A stretch of DNA of 64,000 nucleotides from positions 1 through 64,000 of the forward strand of contig BBMW01000015.1 of assembly GCA_000759755.1 (NCBI GenBank), in the 5' to 3' direction. Positions 1 through 8,877 of this stretch are shown piece after piece (position 1 is the first letter of the stretch; every line of letters starts with the position of its first letter). A program made the translations under genes and the position numbers. The notes under the pieces were generated by a model. The model did not search any database, was not told the origin of the DNA, and saw only the letters and a list, made by a program, of their open reading frames with translations. Source of the stretch: Citrobacter werkmanii NBRC 105721. GTDB lineage: Bacteria; Pseudomonadota; Gammaproteobacteria; Enterobacterales; Enterobacteriaceae.

Positions 1-66
1 TCGACTCAGGAAGACAAGCGGAAAAATGCATTTTTGTTTCAACCGCTCACCTTTTACCCACAACGC

Positions 67-633
67 TTACTTTTGCTGCTTTTTTATCGCCATTGGCAGG
101 TCTGCCAGACTATTTATAACCAAATCTGCCGCATTTTCTGCTTCCGGCGTGACGGGTTTGCCCGTGCGCACCAGTACCTTGGTTCCAACATTCGCAGCAG
201 CTGCCGCCTGCATATCTTCTATTTTGTCGCCTACCATATAAGAAGCAGCCATATCGATGTGCAGGAAGTCGCGGGCGGAAATCAGCATCCCGGGATGCGG
301 TTTACGGCAATCGCAGACCTGACGATACTCTTCTACGGTACCCTGCGGATGATGCGGGCAATAGTAGATACCATCCAGATCAACGTCGCGATCGGCCAGC
401 GACCAGTCCATCCATTCGGTCAACGTTTCAAACTGAGCCTCGGTAAATTTACCGCGCGCGATACCAGACTGGTTCGTCACCACAATTAGCGCGTAACCCA
501 TATTTTTAAGTTCACGCATGGCATCAATAACACCGTCGATAAACTCGAACTCGTCAATCTCATGTACGTAACCGTGGTCCACATTAATGGTGCCGTCACG
601 GTCGAGAAAAATTGCGGGTACAGACTTTGCCAC
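67..633 (-). CDS. gmhB: D-glycero-beta-D-manno-heptose-1,7-bisphosphate 7-phosphatase GmhB
   Basis: 188 aa cytoplasmic HAD-superfamily phosphatase that removes the C7 phosphate of heptose 1,7-bisphosphate during ADP-heptose synthesis for the LPS inner core. HAD motif I is DRDGT at residues 11-15, the loop around TNQSG lies near 53-57, and GDKIED at 135-140 is the distal Mg-binding motif. Residues C92, H94, C107 and C109 form the structural zinc site typical of the GmhB subgroup. The length matches the E. coli enzyme. The gene is divergent from metN. In E. coli an rRNA operon follows it, which would lie just outside the left edge. Identification is by motif and strong recall of the family. Confidence 0.96.
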   Translation of the reverse strand: MAKSVPAIFLDRDGTINVDHGYVHEIDEFEFIDGVIDAMRELKNMGYALIVVTNQSGIARGKFTEAQFETLTEWMDWSLADRDVDLDGIYYCPHHPQGTVEEYRQVCDCRKPHPGMLISARDFLHIDMAASYMVGDKIEDMQAAAAANVGTKVLVRTGKPVTPEAENAADLVINSLADLPMAIKKQQK

Positions 634-723
634 CTTTTATAGCTCCTGAATAAGGCATGTGGCTCTAGTATCGCATGTTTCGGCGGGCAAGAAAGTGCTC
701 ATCGTGCAAAGCTAGATTGATTT

Positions 724-747
724 AGACGTCTGGATGCCTTAACATCC
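724..747 (+). promoter_or_regulatory. Tandem MetJ (met box) operator upstream of metN
   Basis: Positions 724-731 read AGACGTCT, a perfect met box. The next two 8-mers, GGATGCCT and TAACATCC, are weaker matches in register. MetJ binds tandem 8-bp boxes and represses methionine genes with S-adenosylmethionine as corepressor. The site lies about 75 bp before the metN start in the gmhB-metN gap. I could not fix the -10 element with confidence. Confidence 0.75.
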
Positions 748-822
748 ATCTTGTTGACGGCCTTGACCGTCCCAGACAGACGAAAATGCCACGGCTAACT
801 TAATTACGATAATAAATAACCA

Positions 823-1854
823 ATGATTAAACTTTCGAATATCACCAAAGTGTTCCAGCAGGGGACTCGCACCATTCAGGCGCTAAATAATGTCAGCCTG
901 CACGTTCCTGCCGGGCAGATTTACGGCGTAATTGGCGCCTCAGGTGCCGGTAAAAGTACACTTATCCGCTGCGTTAACTTACTCGAGCGCCCAACCGAAG
1001 GCAGCGTTCAGGTTGGCGGTCAGGAACTGACCACGCTTTCAGAGTCCGAGTTGACCAAAGCTCGCCGTCAAATCGGCATGATTTTCCAGCACTTTAACCT
1101 GCTCTCTTCCCGTACCGTATTTGGCAACGTCGCGCTGCCGCTGGAACTGGATAACACACCAAAAGAAGAGATCAAACGCCGTGTAACAGAACTGCTGGAT
1201 TTAGTCGGTCTTGGCGACAAGCATGATAGCTATCCGGCCAACCTTTCCGGTGGACAAAAACAACGAGTGGCGATCGCTCGTGCGCTGGCAAGTAATCCCA
1301 AAGTGTTGCTGTGCGATGAAGCCACCAGCGCACTCGACCCGGCAACCACGCGTTCGATTCTGGAGCTGCTGAAAGACATTAACCGTCGTCTGGGTCTCAC
1401 CATTCTGCTAATTACCCATGAGATGGACGTAGTAAAACGCATTTGTGACTGCGTGGCGGTCATCAGTAATGGTGAACTGATTGAGCAAGACACCGTCAGC
1501 GAAGTTTTCTCTCATCCGAAAACGCCGCTGGCACAGAAGTTTATCCAGTCCACTCTGCATCTGGATATCCCGGAAGATTATCTGGAACGTTTAAAAGCAG
1601 AGCCGCAGGCCGACAGCGTGCCAATGCTGCGCATGGAGTTCACCGGTCATTCGGTCGATGCGCCATTACTCTCTGAGACGGCCCGTCGCTTTAATGTAAA
1701 TAACAACATTATTAGCGCGCAGATGGATTACGCCGGCGGCGTGAAGTTCGGCATCATGCTGACTGAAATGCACGGCACACAGGAAGATACACAAGCAGCC
1801 ATTAATTGGCTGCAGGAACACCATGTAAAAGTAGAGGTACTGGGTTATGTCTGA
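823..1854 (+). CDS. metN: Methionine ABC transporter ATP-binding protein MetN
   Basis: 343 aa ATPase that powers the MetNIQ importer for D- and L-methionine. The Walker A motif GASGAGKST is at residues 38-46, the Q-loop is near 89, the ABC signature LSGGQ is at 141-145, and Walker B with the D-loop (CDEATSALD) is near 164-172. The last ~80 residues form the NIL/ACT-like domain that binds methionine and inhibits transport when the internal pool is high. The gene is first in metNIQ, behind MetJ boxes, and overlaps metI by 8 bp, which suggests translational coupling. Length agrees with E. coli MetN. Confidence 0.97.
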   Translation: MIKLSNITKVFQQGTRTIQALNNVSLHVPAGQIYGVIGASGAGKSTLIRCVNLLERPTEGSVQVGGQELTTLSESELTKARRQIGMIFQHFNLLSSRTVFGNVALPLELDNTPKEEIKRRVTELLDLVGLGDKHDSYPANLSGGQKQRVAIARALASNPKVLLCDEATSALDPATTRSILELLKDINRRLGLTILLITHEMDVVKRICDCVAVISNGELIEQDTVSEVFSHPKTPLAQKFIQSTLHLDIPEDYLERLKAEPQADSVPMLRMEFTGHSVDAPLLSETARRFNVNNNIISAQMDYAGGVKFGIMLTEMHGTQEDTQAAINWLQEHHVKVEVLGYV

Positions 1855-2500
1855 GCCGATGATGTGGCTGCTGGTTCGCGGCGTATGGGAAACGCTGGCA
1901 ATGACCTTTGTGTCCGGTTTTTTTGGTTTTGTCATTGGCCTGCCGGTTGGCGTATTGCTGTACGTTACGCGTCCTGGGCAAATCATTGAGAACGCTAAGC
2001 TTTACCGTACGCTCTCTGCACTGGTAAATATTTTCCGTTCCATCCCATTCATTATTTTGCTGGTGTGGATGATTCCTTTCACCCGCATGATTGTGGGTAC
2101 TTCTATCGGGCTGCAGGCCGCTATCGTCCCGCTGACCGTCGGCGCCGCGCCGTTTATCGCCCGTATGGTGGAAAATGCGCTGCTGGAAATCCCTACCGGG
2201 CTGATTGAAGCCTCCCGTGCGATGGGCGCTACACCGTTACAGATCGTGCGTAAAGTCCTGCTGCCAGAAGCGCTGCCGGGCCTGGTCAATGCTGCCACCA
2301 TCACGCTCATCACGCTGGTTGGCTATTCCGCGATGGGCGGTGCCGTCGGCGCAGGTGGTCTGGGACAGATTGGCTACCAGTACGGTTATATTGGCTACAA
2401 CGCCACCGTGATGAATACAGTACTGGTATTGCTCGTCGTTCTGGTTTATTTAATTCAGTTATCCGGCGATCGCATCGTCCGGATTGTCACGCACAAATAA
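1847..2500 (+). CDS. metI: Methionine ABC transporter permease MetI
   Basis: 217 aa inner-membrane permease of the methionine importer, working as a homodimer with two MetN subunits. Hydrophobic segments are visible from about residue 17 onward, giving roughly five transmembrane helices. The EAA coupling motif, starting [10 protein letters not shown] and ending EALPG, spans 121-145 and contacts the ATPase. The start codon lies inside the 3' end of metN. The gene is followed after 44 bp by metQ. Confidence 0.96.
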   Translation: MSEPMMWLLVRGVWETLAMTFVSGFFGFVIGLPVGVLLYVTRPGQIIENAKLYRTLSALVNIFRSIPFIILLVWMIPFTRMIVGTSIGLQAAIVPLTVGAAPFIARMVENALLEIPTGLIEASRAMGATPLQIVRKVLLPEALPGLVNAATITLITLVGYSAMGGAVGAGGLGQIGYQYGYIGYNATVMNTVLVLLVVLVYLIQLSGDRIVRIVTHK

Positions 2501-2544
2501 CATTGCACACAACACTAAAAACTCATTAAGAAAAGGAAATAAGC

Positions 2545-3360
2545 ATGGCGTTCAAATTCAAAACCTTTGCGGCAGTTGGAGCCTTGATCGGTTCTCTGGC
2601 ACTTGTGGGTTGCGGTCAGGATGAAAAAGATCCTAACCACATCAAAGTGGGCGTTATTGTTGGCGCAGAGCAGCAGGTTGCAGAAGTCGCGCAGAAAGTG
2701 GCAAAAGAAAAATACGGTCTGGACGTTGAGCTGGTCACGTTTAACGATTACGTCCTGCCTAACGAAGCGCTGAGCAAAGGCGACATTGATGCCAACGCCT
2801 TCCAGCACAAACCGTACCTGGATCAGCAGATTAAAGATCGTGGTTACAAGCTGGTTGCCGCAGGCAATACTTTTGTTTATCCGATTGCGGGCTATTCCAA
2901 AAAAATCAAATCACTGGATGAGCTGCAGGAAGGTTCTCAGGTCGCTATTCCAAACGACCCGACTAACCTCGGTCGCTCGCTGCTGCTGCTGCAAAAAGTG
3001 GGCTTAATCAAACTGAAAGACGGTGTTGGCCTGCTGCCGACCGCGCTGGACGTGATTGAAAACCCGAAAAACCTGAAGCTGGTTGAACTGGAAGCGCCGC
3101 AGCTGCCGCGTTCCCTGGACGATGCGCAAATCGCCCTGGCGGTCATCAACACCACCTACGCCAGCCAGATTGGCCTGACCCCGGCAAAAGACGGTATCTT
3201 TGTTGAAGATAAAGATTCTCCGTACGTAAACCTGATCGTGACCCGTGAAGACAACAAAGATGCTGAGAACGTGAAGAAATTCGTGCAGGCCTACCAGTCT
3301 GACGAAGTGTACGAAGCGGCAAACAAAGTCTTCAACGGCGGTGCGGTTAAGGGCTGGTAA
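2545..3360 (+). CDS. metQ: Methionine-binding lipoprotein MetQ
   Basis: 271 aa periplasmic methionine-binding protein anchored as a lipoprotein. The N-terminus has a basic start, a hydrophobic core and the lipobox LVGC, with the lipidated cysteine at residue 23. The body matches the NLPA/MetQ family, with the conserved stretch AIPNDPTNLGRSL in the binding cleft. It delivers D- and L-methionine to MetNI. A good ribosome-binding site (AAGGAAA) precedes the ATG. It is the last gene of metNIQ and a hairpin follows. Confidence 0.97.
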   Translation: MAFKFKTFAAVGALIGSLALVGCGQDEKDPNHIKVGVIVGAEQQVAEVAQKVAKEKYGLDVELVTFNDYVLPNEALSKGDIDANAFQHKPYLDQQIKDRGYKLVAAGNTFVYPIAGYSKKIKSLDELQEGSQVAIPNDPTNLGRSLLLLQKVGLIKLKDGVGLLPTALDVIENPKNLKLVELEAPQLPRSLDDAQIALAVINTTYASQIGLTPAKDGIFVEDKDSPYVNLIVTREDNKDAENVKKFVQAYQSDEVYEAANKVFNGGAVKGW

Positions 3361-3395
3361 TTTTAGGCTGTTTCCAGAATCTGTAATATCATCAG

Positions 3396-3413
3396 GACGG
3401 GCGCTTGCCCGTC
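3396..3413 (+). terminator. Hairpin after metQ, probable terminator
   Basis: GACGGGC (3396-3402), loop GCTT, GCCCGTC (3407-3413), followed by TTGTCATTT. The stem is a perfect 7 bp. The T-run is poor, so it may be only partly effective or may act mainly as a stabilising 3' end. Confidence 0.6.
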
Positions 3414-3476
3414 TTGTCATTTATGCAAGCACCTGATTCAATATCTGACGTTTAGATCATTCATTGAGGAAATATT

Positions 3477-3881
3477 ATGCGTGCTTTACCGATCTGTTTA
3501 GTAGCACTCATGCTGAGCGGCTGTTCTATGTTAAGCAGATCCCCTGTTGAACCCGTTCAAAGCACCGCTACCCCGCCAAAAGCGGAGCCGGAAAAACCAA
3601 AAGCACCGCGCGCGGCGCCGGTAAAAATCATTACTAACGCCGAAGATTTAGTGGGTAAACCGTTCCGCGATCTCGGCGAAGTCAGCGGCGAATCCTGTCA
3701 GGCATCAAACCAGGATTCCCCTCCTAGCATCCCAACCGCACGTAAACGCATGCAGATTAACGCCTCTAAAATGAAAGCGAATGCGGTATTGCTGCACAGT
3801 TGCGAAGTAACCAGCGGGACCCCAGGTTGCTATCGTCAGGCGGTTTGCATTGGTTCTGCACTGAACATTTCGGCGAAATGA
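3477..3881 (+). CDS. rcsF: Rcs stress-response sensor lipoprotein RcsF
   Basis: 134 aa outer-membrane lipoprotein that senses LPS and peptidoglycan damage and relays it through IgaA to the RcsCDB phosphorelay. The lipobox LSGC puts the lipidated cysteine at residue 16. A Pro/Lys/Ala-rich linker (about 23-50) follows, which in the family threads through outer-membrane porins and BamA. Cysteines 74, 109, 118 and 124 match the two disulfides that stabilise the signalling domain. The stop overlaps the trmO start (ATGA). Length matches E. coli RcsF. Confidence 0.96.
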   Translation: MRALPICLVALMLSGCSMLSRSPVEPVQSTATPPKAEPEKPKAPRAAPVKIITNAEDLVGKPFRDLGEVSGESCQASNQDSPPSIPTARKRMQINASKMKANAVLLHSCEVTSGTPGCYRQAVCIGSALNISAK

Positions 3882-4585
3882 GCCATTTTCAGTTCGAGCA
3901 AATAGGCGTTATCCGCTCACCTTATAAAGAAAAGTTCGCTGTTCCACGCCAGCCAGGTCTGGTGAAAAGCGCCAGCGGCGAACTGCATTTGCTCGCTCCC
4001 TATAACCAGGCCGATGCCGTTCGCGGCCTGGAAGCCTTCAGCCATTTGTGGGTGATTTTTGTTTTTCATCAGACAATGGAAGGAGGATGGCGTCCAACCG
4101 TGCGCCCTCCCCGTCTTGGCGGCAACGCCAGAATGGGCGTCTTCGCCACGCGTTCAACGTTTCGTCCTAACCCTGTTGGCATGTCTTTGGTTGAGCTACG
4201 GGGCATCCGCTGCCATAAAGAGCACGTTATCCTTGAGCTCGGCGGGCTGGATCTTGTCGATGGTACGCCGGTAGTGGATATTAAGCCGTATCTGCCATTT
4301 GCCGAATCGCTGCCCGCTGCTCGCGCCAGCTATGCTCAGGATGCACCGCAGGCCAGCGTAGCTGTGACGTTCAGTGAAGAGATCGCCGGGCAACTGGCTG
4401 GGCTGGAAAAACGTTATCCGCATCTTCGCCAGTTTATTGCCGAAGTGCTGGCGCAGGATCCCCGTCCTGCCTACCGTAAAAACGAGGAAGAAGGCAAAAC
4501 CTATGCCGTTTGGCTGCTGGACTTTAACGTCCGCTGGCGCGTAACGCCGTCAGGATTTGAGGTCTTTGCTCTGGAAGCCCGCTAA
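3878..4585 (+). CDS. trmO: tRNA (adenine(37)-N6)-methyltransferase TrmO
   Basis: 235 aa enzyme (old names TsaA and YaeB) that transfers a methyl group from S-adenosylmethionine to t6A37 in tRNA-Thr, giving m6t6A. The N-terminal beta-barrel UPF0066 domain occupies roughly residues 1-140, with the conserved RPNPVG block near 90-100. I chose the ATG at 3878 because the product then starts MSHFQFEQIG and has the family length. An upstream in-frame ATG would read back through rcsF. It overlaps rcsF by 4 bp, so the two are probably translationally coupled although functionally unrelated. Confidence 0.94.
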   Translation: MSHFQFEQIGVIRSPYKEKFAVPRQPGLVKSASGELHLLAPYNQADAVRGLEAFSHLWVIFVFHQTMEGGWRPTVRPPRLGGNARMGVFATRSTFRPNPVGMSLVELRGIRCHKEHVILELGGLDLVDGTPVVDIKPYLPFAESLPAARASYAQDAPQASVAVTFSEEIAGQLAGLEKRYPHLRQFIAEVLAQDPRPAYRKNEEEGKTYAVWLLDFNVRWRVTPSGFEVFALEAR

Positions 4586-4603
4586 TTTGCGTCGCGTACT
4601 CTT

Positions 4604-4630
4604 TTGACATCCCTTTCTCGCTGGTAAACT
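4604..4630 (+). promoter_or_regulatory. Putative sigma-70 promoter of proS
   Basis: TTGACA at 4604-4609 and TAAACT at 4625-4630 are separated by 15 bp. TGG just before the -10 gives an extended -10 (TGn), which can compensate for the short spacer. It lies 68 bp upstream of the proS start. This is inferred from sequence only. Confidence 0.5.
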
Positions 4631-4650
4631 AAACCACTTTTGTTTTGTGC

Positions 4651-4669
4651 CAGGCTCGTTTTGAGCCTG
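4651..4669 (+). other. Perfect hairpin in the proS leader
   Basis: CAGGCTC (4651-4657), loop GTTTT, GAGCCTG (4663-4669): 7 perfect base pairs ending 29 bp before the proS ATG. It would lie in the 5' untranslated region if the promoter above is used. No T-run follows, so it is not a terminator. Function is unknown. Confidence 0.6.
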
Positions 4670-4698
4670 TTCGATCGTTCAACTGGAACCGTAACAAC

Positions 4699-6417
4699 AT
4701 GCGTACTAGCCAATATCTGCTCTCCACTCTGAAGGAGACACCTGCCGACGCCGAAGTCATCAGCCACCAGCTGATGCTGCGCGCCGGGATGATCCGCAAG
4801 CTGGCCTCCGGGTTATATACCTGGCTGCCGACCGGCGTGCGCGTCCTGAAAAAAGTCGAAAACATCGTGCGTGAAGAGATGAACAACGCCGGTGCGATCG
4901 AGGTGTTGATGCCGGTCGTTCAGCCCTCTGAGCTGTGGCAAGAGAGTGGCCGTTGGGAACAATACGGCCCGGAACTGCTGCGTATTGCTGACCGTGGCGA
5001 TCGCCCGTTCGTCCTTGGCCCAACGCATGAAGAAGTGATCACCGACCTGATTCGTAACGAGCTGAGCTCTTACAAACAGCTGCCGCTGAACTTTTACCAG
5101 ATCCAGACTAAATTCCGTGACGAAGTCCGTCCGCGCTTCGGCGTGATGCGTTCCCGCGAATTCCTGATGAAAGATGCTTATTCTTTCCATACTTCTCAGG
5201 AATCCCTGCAGGAGACCTACGACGCGATGTATGCGGCGTACAGCAAGATCTTCAGCCGTATGGGTCTCGATTTCCGTGCGGTCCAGGCGGACACCGGTTC
5301 AATCGGCGGTAGCGCCTCTCACGAATTCCAGGTGCTGGCGCAGAGCGGCGAAGACGATGTGATCTTCTCCGACTCCTCCGACTATGCAGCAAACATCGAA
5401 TTCGCCGAAGCCGTGGCCCCGAAAGAGCCGCGTGCGGCAGCAACGCAGGAGATGACGCTGGTTGATACGCCGAACGCGAAAACCATCGCCGAGCTGGTTG
5501 AACAGTTCAACCTGCCGATCGAAAAAACCGTAAAAACCCTGCTGGTGAAAGCGGTTGAAGGCAGCAAGTCTCGGCTGATTGCGCTGCTGGTTCGCGGCGA
5601 TCACGAGCTGAACGAAGTCAAAGCGGAAAAACTGCCGCAGGTTGCCAGCCCGCTGACCTTCGCCACTGAAGAAGAAATTCGCGCGTTGGTGAAAGCGGGT
5701 CCGGGTTCTCTCGGTCCGGTGAACATGCCAATTCCGGTTGTTATCGACCGTACCGTTGCCGTGATGAGCGATTTCGCCGCGGGCGCGAACATCGACGGTA
5801 AGCACTATTTCGGTATCAACTGGGATCGCGACGTTGCCACCCCGGAAGTTGCGGACATCCGTAACGTGGTCGCTGGCGATCCGAGTCCGGATGGCAAGGG
5901 TACGTTGCTGATTAAACGCGGCATCGAAGTGGGTCACATCTTCCAGTTGGGCACCAAGTACTCTGAAGCGATGAAAGCCGCCGTTCAGGGCGAAGACGGT
6001 CGTAACCAGATCCTGACCATGGGTTGCTACGGTATCGGGGTAACTCGCGTGGTTGCTGCCGCTATCGAACAGAACTATGACGATCGCGGTATCGTCTGGC
6101 CAGACGCCATTGCCCCGTTCCAGGTGGCAATTCTGCCGATGAACATGCATAAGTCCTATCGCGTGCAGGAACTGGCTGAAAAACTGTACGCTGAGTTGCG
6201 CGCGCAGGGCATTGAAGTGCTGATGGACGACCGTAAAGAGCGTCCGGGCGTGATGTTTGCCGATATGGAACTGATCGGTATTCCGCACACCATCGTGCTG
6301 GGCGACCGTAACCTCGACAACGACGATATCGAATACAAATACCGTCGTAACGGCGAGAAGCAGTTGATTAAAACAGGCGACATCGTCGACTACCTGGTAA
6401 AAGCCATTAAAGGCTAA
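4699..6417 (+). CDS. proS: Proline--tRNA ligase ProS
   Basis: 572 aa class II aminoacyl-tRNA synthetase of the bacterial type. The product starts [10 protein letters not shown]. Class II motif 2 covers about 139-164 (from [11 protein letters not shown]). The inserted editing domain (INS), which clears Ala-tRNA-Pro, lies roughly at 224-407. Motif 3 is near GIGVTRVV (about 443-450), followed by the C-terminal anticodon-binding domain. An upstream in-frame ATG at 4645 would give 18 extra residues with no family match, so 4699 is preferred. A strong bidirectional terminator follows. Confidence 0.97.
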   Translation: MRTSQYLLSTLKETPADAEVISHQLMLRAGMIRKLASGLYTWLPTGVRVLKKVENIVREEMNNAGAIEVLMPVVQPSELWQESGRWEQYGPELLRIADRGDRPFVLGPTHEEVITDLIRNELSSYKQLPLNFYQIQTKFRDEVRPRFGVMRSREFLMKDAYSFHTSQESLQETYDAMYAAYSKIFSRMGLDFRAVQADTGSIGGSASHEFQVLAQSGEDDVIFSDSSDYAANIEFAEAVAPKEPRAAATQEMTLVDTPNAKTIAELVEQFNLPIEKTVKTLLVKAVEGSKSRLIALLVRGDHELNEVKAEKLPQVASPLTFATEEEIRALVKAGPGSLGPVNMPIPVVIDRTVAVMSDFAAGANIDGKHYFGINWDRDVATPEVADIRNVVAGDPSPDGKGTLLIKRGIEVGHIFQLGTKYSEAMKAAVQGEDGRNQILTMGCYGIGVTRVVAAAIEQNYDDRGIVWPDAIAPFQVAILPMNMHKSYRVQELAEKLYAELRAQGIEVLMDDRKERPGVMFADMELIGIPHTIVLGDRNLDNDDIEYKYRRNGEKQLIKTGDIVDYLVKAIKG

Positions 6418-6425
6418 TACCAGCA

Positions 6426-6450
6426 AAAGGCCCTGATTATCAGGGCCTTT
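6426..6450 (+). terminator. Bidirectional terminator between proS and nlpE
   Basis: AAAGGCCCTGA (6426-6436), loop TTA, TCAGGGCCTTT (6440-6450), then TTTATCG. The A- and T-flanks make it usable from both sides, which fits the convergent proS and nlpE genes. Confidence 0.88.
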
Positions 6451-6458
6451 TTTATCGA

Positions 6459-7154
6459 TTAATTACACGCTTTACCAGGGATAAACTTCGCATCTTTATC
6501 CGCCATCAGCGTTTTCACTTTTTCGCCGGTGTCCGGGTTCGCCTCCAGCGTGAAATGCGCTTCCAGCGTCAGCAGTACGGACTGCCCGTTTTCCGCGCGA
6601 GCGGCTAAATAGTCACGCTCAAGCTGGGCGTTATTCGCCACCGGCATCCGTTTACCCGTTGCGCAGTCGGTAAAGATAGCTGCATCAGCCATATAGAAGT
6701 ACATCCCCCGCATCGGCATTGGCGTCACTGGTAAGCTGGCGGAAACCGGCTGGAGCGTGTAGTTGAACTGCGACTCAATCGGATTACCTTCACGATCGAG
6801 CATTTCCAGCGCTTCACCTTTTACCCGGTAGTACGACTTTTCACCTTTGCTGTCGGTCAGCACCAGCTTGTCAGCAGTGCGCGCCCATGTACCATAAGAG
6901 GCAAAGGACGACGGTTCATCCCTCACCCCCTGATAGCGTTCGTTCATCACCCATGTTCCGTCTTTTTCAAGGAACAGAGAAGTTTCAATCCCTTCGCAGT
7001 CTGCGCAAGGCAGGATGCCACGCCAGCTCTGCTGCATCGGTTTTAATTCTGCCGCCCGTGTCGGCTGTAGTACTTCGACTTCAGTACGGTTGTTACAGCC
7101 GATCAAGGAAAAAAGCGTGCATGCAGCGACTACGGACAATATTGCTGTTTTCAC
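6459..7154 (-). CDS. nlpE: Outer-membrane lipoprotein NlpE (CutF), Cpx activator
   Basis: 231 aa lipoprotein that signals surface adhesion, lipoprotein-trafficking faults and copper or redox stress to CpxA. The lipobox LIGC puts the lipidated cysteine at residue 20. The CxxC motif is C50-A-D-C53 in the N-terminal lipocalin-like barrel. A second cysteine pair (in FTDCATGKR and KACN) sits in the OB-fold C-terminal domain. I prefer the GTG start at 7154 because AAGGA is 7 bp upstream of it. A TTG at 7160 would be too close. The C-terminus is a few residues shorter than in E. coli. Confidence 0.94.
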   Translation of the reverse strand: MKTAILSVVAACTLFSLIGCNNRTEVEVLQPTRAAELKPMQQSWRGILPCADCEGIETSLFLEKDGTWVMNERYQGVRDEPSSFASYGTWARTADKLVLTDSKGEKSYYRVKGEALEMLDREGNPIESQFNYTLQPVSASLPVTPMPMRGMYFYMADAAIFTDCATGKRMPVANNAQLERDYLAARAENGQSVLLTLEAHFTLEANPDTGEKVKTLMADKDAKFIPGKACN

Positions 7155-7187
7155 TATCAATTCCTTATAAATTTTTATTCCTGCTCG

Positions 7188-7610
7188 TCAGTCTTGCGTT
7201 CGACGAACTCTCCCGCGCAGTGCTTTCACTGTGGATTTTTGCGCCTTCGACGACAACCTACGCTCTTTCGAAGCGCGCGTAGGACGCGTTGCCTGTCGGC
7301 TTTTTTGCACTGCGGTTAATTCTTTGATCACCGCCACCAGCCGCGAGATTGCCGCTTCCCGATTAAGCTCCTGGCTACGGTATTCCTGCGCCTTAATGAT
7401 AATAATGCCATCGCTGCTAATCAGATGATGGCTGGCGGCAAGCAGTCGTTCCTTATAATACTCTGGCAGGCCAGAGGCCCGAATGTCAAAGCGCAAATGG
7501 ATAGCCGTCGAGGTCTTGTTAACGTGCTGACCGCCCGCGCCCTGCGCCCGAATCGCCGTGATTTCCAGCTCATTGTCAGGGATAGAGACGTTTCGGGAGA
7601 TAACAATCAT
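7188..7610 (-). CDS. arfB: Alternative ribosome-rescue factor / peptidyl-tRNA hydrolase ArfB
   Basis: 140 aa release-factor-like protein (YaeJ) that frees ribosomes stalled on mRNAs without a stop codon. The catalytic GGQ motif is at residues 26-28, inside the conserved [16 protein letters not shown] block. A basic C-terminal tail (about 105-140, rich in Arg, Lys and Ser) fits the empty mRNA channel. It lacks the codon-recognition domains of RF1 and RF2. The ATG at 7610 overlaps the yaeQ stop as ATGA. A longer reading from 7625 would add five residues absent from the family. Confidence 0.95.
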   Translation of the reverse strand: MIVISRNVSIPDNELEITAIRAQGAGGQHVNKTSTAIHLRFDIRASGLPEYYKERLLAASHHLISSDGIIIIKAQEYRSQELNREAAISRLVAVIKELTAVQKSRQATRPTRASKERRLSSKAQKSTVKALRGRVRRTQD

Positions 7611-8152
7611 GAACGCGGCTGCCACGCGGTCAGATGAATTTCCAGATTGTTCTGAGAATCGGACAACCAGATCGCGCCATCCTGGATCGTCGCCTGCAGC
7701 GCCATGGTGCGACCAGCAAATTCACTCAGTTGTGCCAGCTGTTCGTCATCCAGATACCACACGGTAAGATTTTTAAACTGCGCGCACTTACTCTGGTTTT
7801 GTTGCCACCAGATCTGGGCCGCACGGCTGTTGTAGGTAAACAGGGCCACCTCAGCAGACTGAGTGCAGGCTTTCTTAATACGGCGCTCATCCGGCAGGCC
7901 GAGTTCAATCCATAAATCAATGCCCAGATGGTCGTTTCGCAGCCATGCTTCCGGTTCATCTTCCGCACTCAGGCCCCGCGTAAACTGCAGGCGCTCATCG
8001 GCATATTTAATCCACGCCAGCAGACGCAGCATCATGCGCTCCTGGGTTTCTGAAGGGTGACGCGCCAGCGTCAAGGCTGCGTCAAGGAATTGGTTGCGGT
8101 CAAGATCCGCCACATTGACTACAGCTTTATAGATTGTCGCTTTAAGCGCCAT
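7607..8152 (-). CDS. yaeQ: YaeQ family protein (PF07152)
   Basis: 181 aa soluble protein of the YaeQ family, starting [10 protein letters not shown]. The family has a compact fold reported to resemble PD-(D/E)XK nucleases. An old proposal links it to haemolysin or RfaH-like regulation, but its role is not established. No signal peptide or membrane segment is present. It overlaps arfB by 4 bp, so it is cotranscribed and probably translationally coupled with a ribosome-rescue factor. Confidence 0.9.
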   Translation of the reverse strand: MALKATIYKAVVNVADLDRNQFLDAALTLARHPSETQERMMLRLLAWIKYADERLQFTRGLSAEDEPEAWLRNDHLGIDLWIELGLPDERRIKKACTQSAEVALFTYNSRAAQIWWQQNQSKCAQFKNLTVWYLDDEQLAQLSEFAGRTMALQATIQDGAIWLSDSQNNLEIHLTAWQPRS

Positions 8153-8213
8153 TTGAGAACTCCTTTCGAATCAGGCGCACATTGTAGCGAAAACCACGGC
8201 AAAAGGCTGCTAA

Positions 8214-8235
8214 CAGCGCCTCTATCAAGGCGCTG
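8214..8235. other. Perfect inverted repeat in the yaeQ-yaeP divergent promoter region
   Basis: CAGCGCCT (8214-8221), loop CTATCA, AGGCGCTG (8228-8235): an 8 bp perfect stem in the 188 bp gap between yaeQ and yaeP. No T-run follows on either strand, so a terminator is unlikely. A possible extended -10 (TGGTATAGT, about 8254-8262) for yaeP-rof lies just downstream. Confidence 0.5.
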
Positions 8236-8340
8236 ATATTGCCTGAATGAGTATGGTATAGTCACCTTGCTAAACAGAGTTTATCTTCGTAGGCTTAGAC
8301 TTGCATCCACGGTTAAGTCAGAGTGCTGACAGGAGGGCAT

Positions 8341-8541
8341 GTGGAAAAATATTGTGAGTTAATACGCAAGCGGTACGCGGAAATCGCCAGCGGAGACTTA
8401 GGGTATGTCCCGGATGCGCTGGGCTGCGTATTGAAGGTGCTTAATGAAGTGGCGGCAGACAGCGCCCTTTCAGAGTCGGTCAGGGAAAAAGCGGCCTATG
8501 CTGCCGCGAACTTACTGGTGAGCGATTATGTCAATGAATGA
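8341..8541 (+). CDS. yaeP: UPF0253 family protein YaeP
   Basis: 66 aa small acidic protein of unknown function, almost identical by recall to E. coli YaeP. The GTG start at 8341 gives the product (M)[10 protein letters not shown] and has AGGAGG at 8331-8336. A more upstream start would add six residues not seen in the family. The stop overlaps the rof start region, so YaeP and the Rho inhibitor Rof are made from one transcript. No motif reveals a biochemical activity. Confidence 0.88.
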   Translation: MEKYCELIRKRYAEIASGDLGYVPDALGCVLKVLNEVAADSALSESVREKAAYAAANLLVSDYVNE

Positions 8542-8788
8542 AACGTATCAACCCATCAACTGTGATGATTACGACAATCTTGAACTCGCCTGCCAGCACC
8601 ATTTGTTACTGACGTTGGCGTTAAAAGATGGCGAAGTTTTGCAGGCGAAGGCAAACGATCTGGTTTCCCGCAAAAACGTGGAATATCTGGTCGCAGAGGT
8701 CGCAGGTGAAACCCGTGAGCTTCGCCTCGACAAAATTGCCAGCTTCAGCCACCCACAAATCGGTACCGTGGTAGTCAGCGAATCCTGA
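8534..8788 (+). CDS. rof: Rho transcription-termination inhibitor Rof (YaeO)
   Basis: 84 aa Sm-like acidic protein that binds the Rho N-terminal primary RNA-binding site and inhibits Rho-dependent termination. The product starts [20 protein letters not shown], matching the family. The ATG at 8534 gives 84 aa, while an in-frame ATG at 8528 would add two residues. Both lie within the last codons of yaeP, indicating coupling. A BIME repeat lies between this gene and the convergent tilS. Confidence 0.93.
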   Translation: MNETYQPINCDDYDNLELACQHHLLLTLALKDGEVLQAKANDLVSRKNVEYLVAEVAGETRELRLDKIASFSHPQIGTVVVSES

Positions 8789-8796
8789 TTATTTTG

Positions 8797-8877
8797 TTGC
8801 CGGATGGCGGTGCAAGCACCTTATCCGGCCTACGGTCCATGCGATACGTAGGCCGGATAAGCGCAGCGCCATCAGGC
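8797..8877. repeat. BIME (paired REP) between rof and tilS
   Basis: Two inverted REP units. The first starts GCCGGATGGCGG and ends TTATCCGGCCTAC (about 8799-8832). The second starts GTAGGCCGGATAA and ends GCCATCAGGCA (about 8848-8879). They lie between convergent genes. The second unit includes the tilS stop codon, so the last TilS residues are encoded by REP sequence. Confidence 0.9.

Noticed and set aside
1-66. Upstream control region of an rRNA operon at the left edge
   Set aside because: Expected from E. coli gene order, but the 66 bases show no clear promoter or Fis site, so no feature is called.
774-781. AGACAGAC as a further met box before metN
   Set aside because: Only half of its bases match AGACGTCT and it is out of register with the clear boxes at 724-747.
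5299-6426. 375-codon open frame on the minus strand opposite proS
   Set aside because: It mirrors the proS codon pattern, has no ribosome-binding site or recognisable family, and proS is certain. Such antisense frames are common opposite GC-biased genes.
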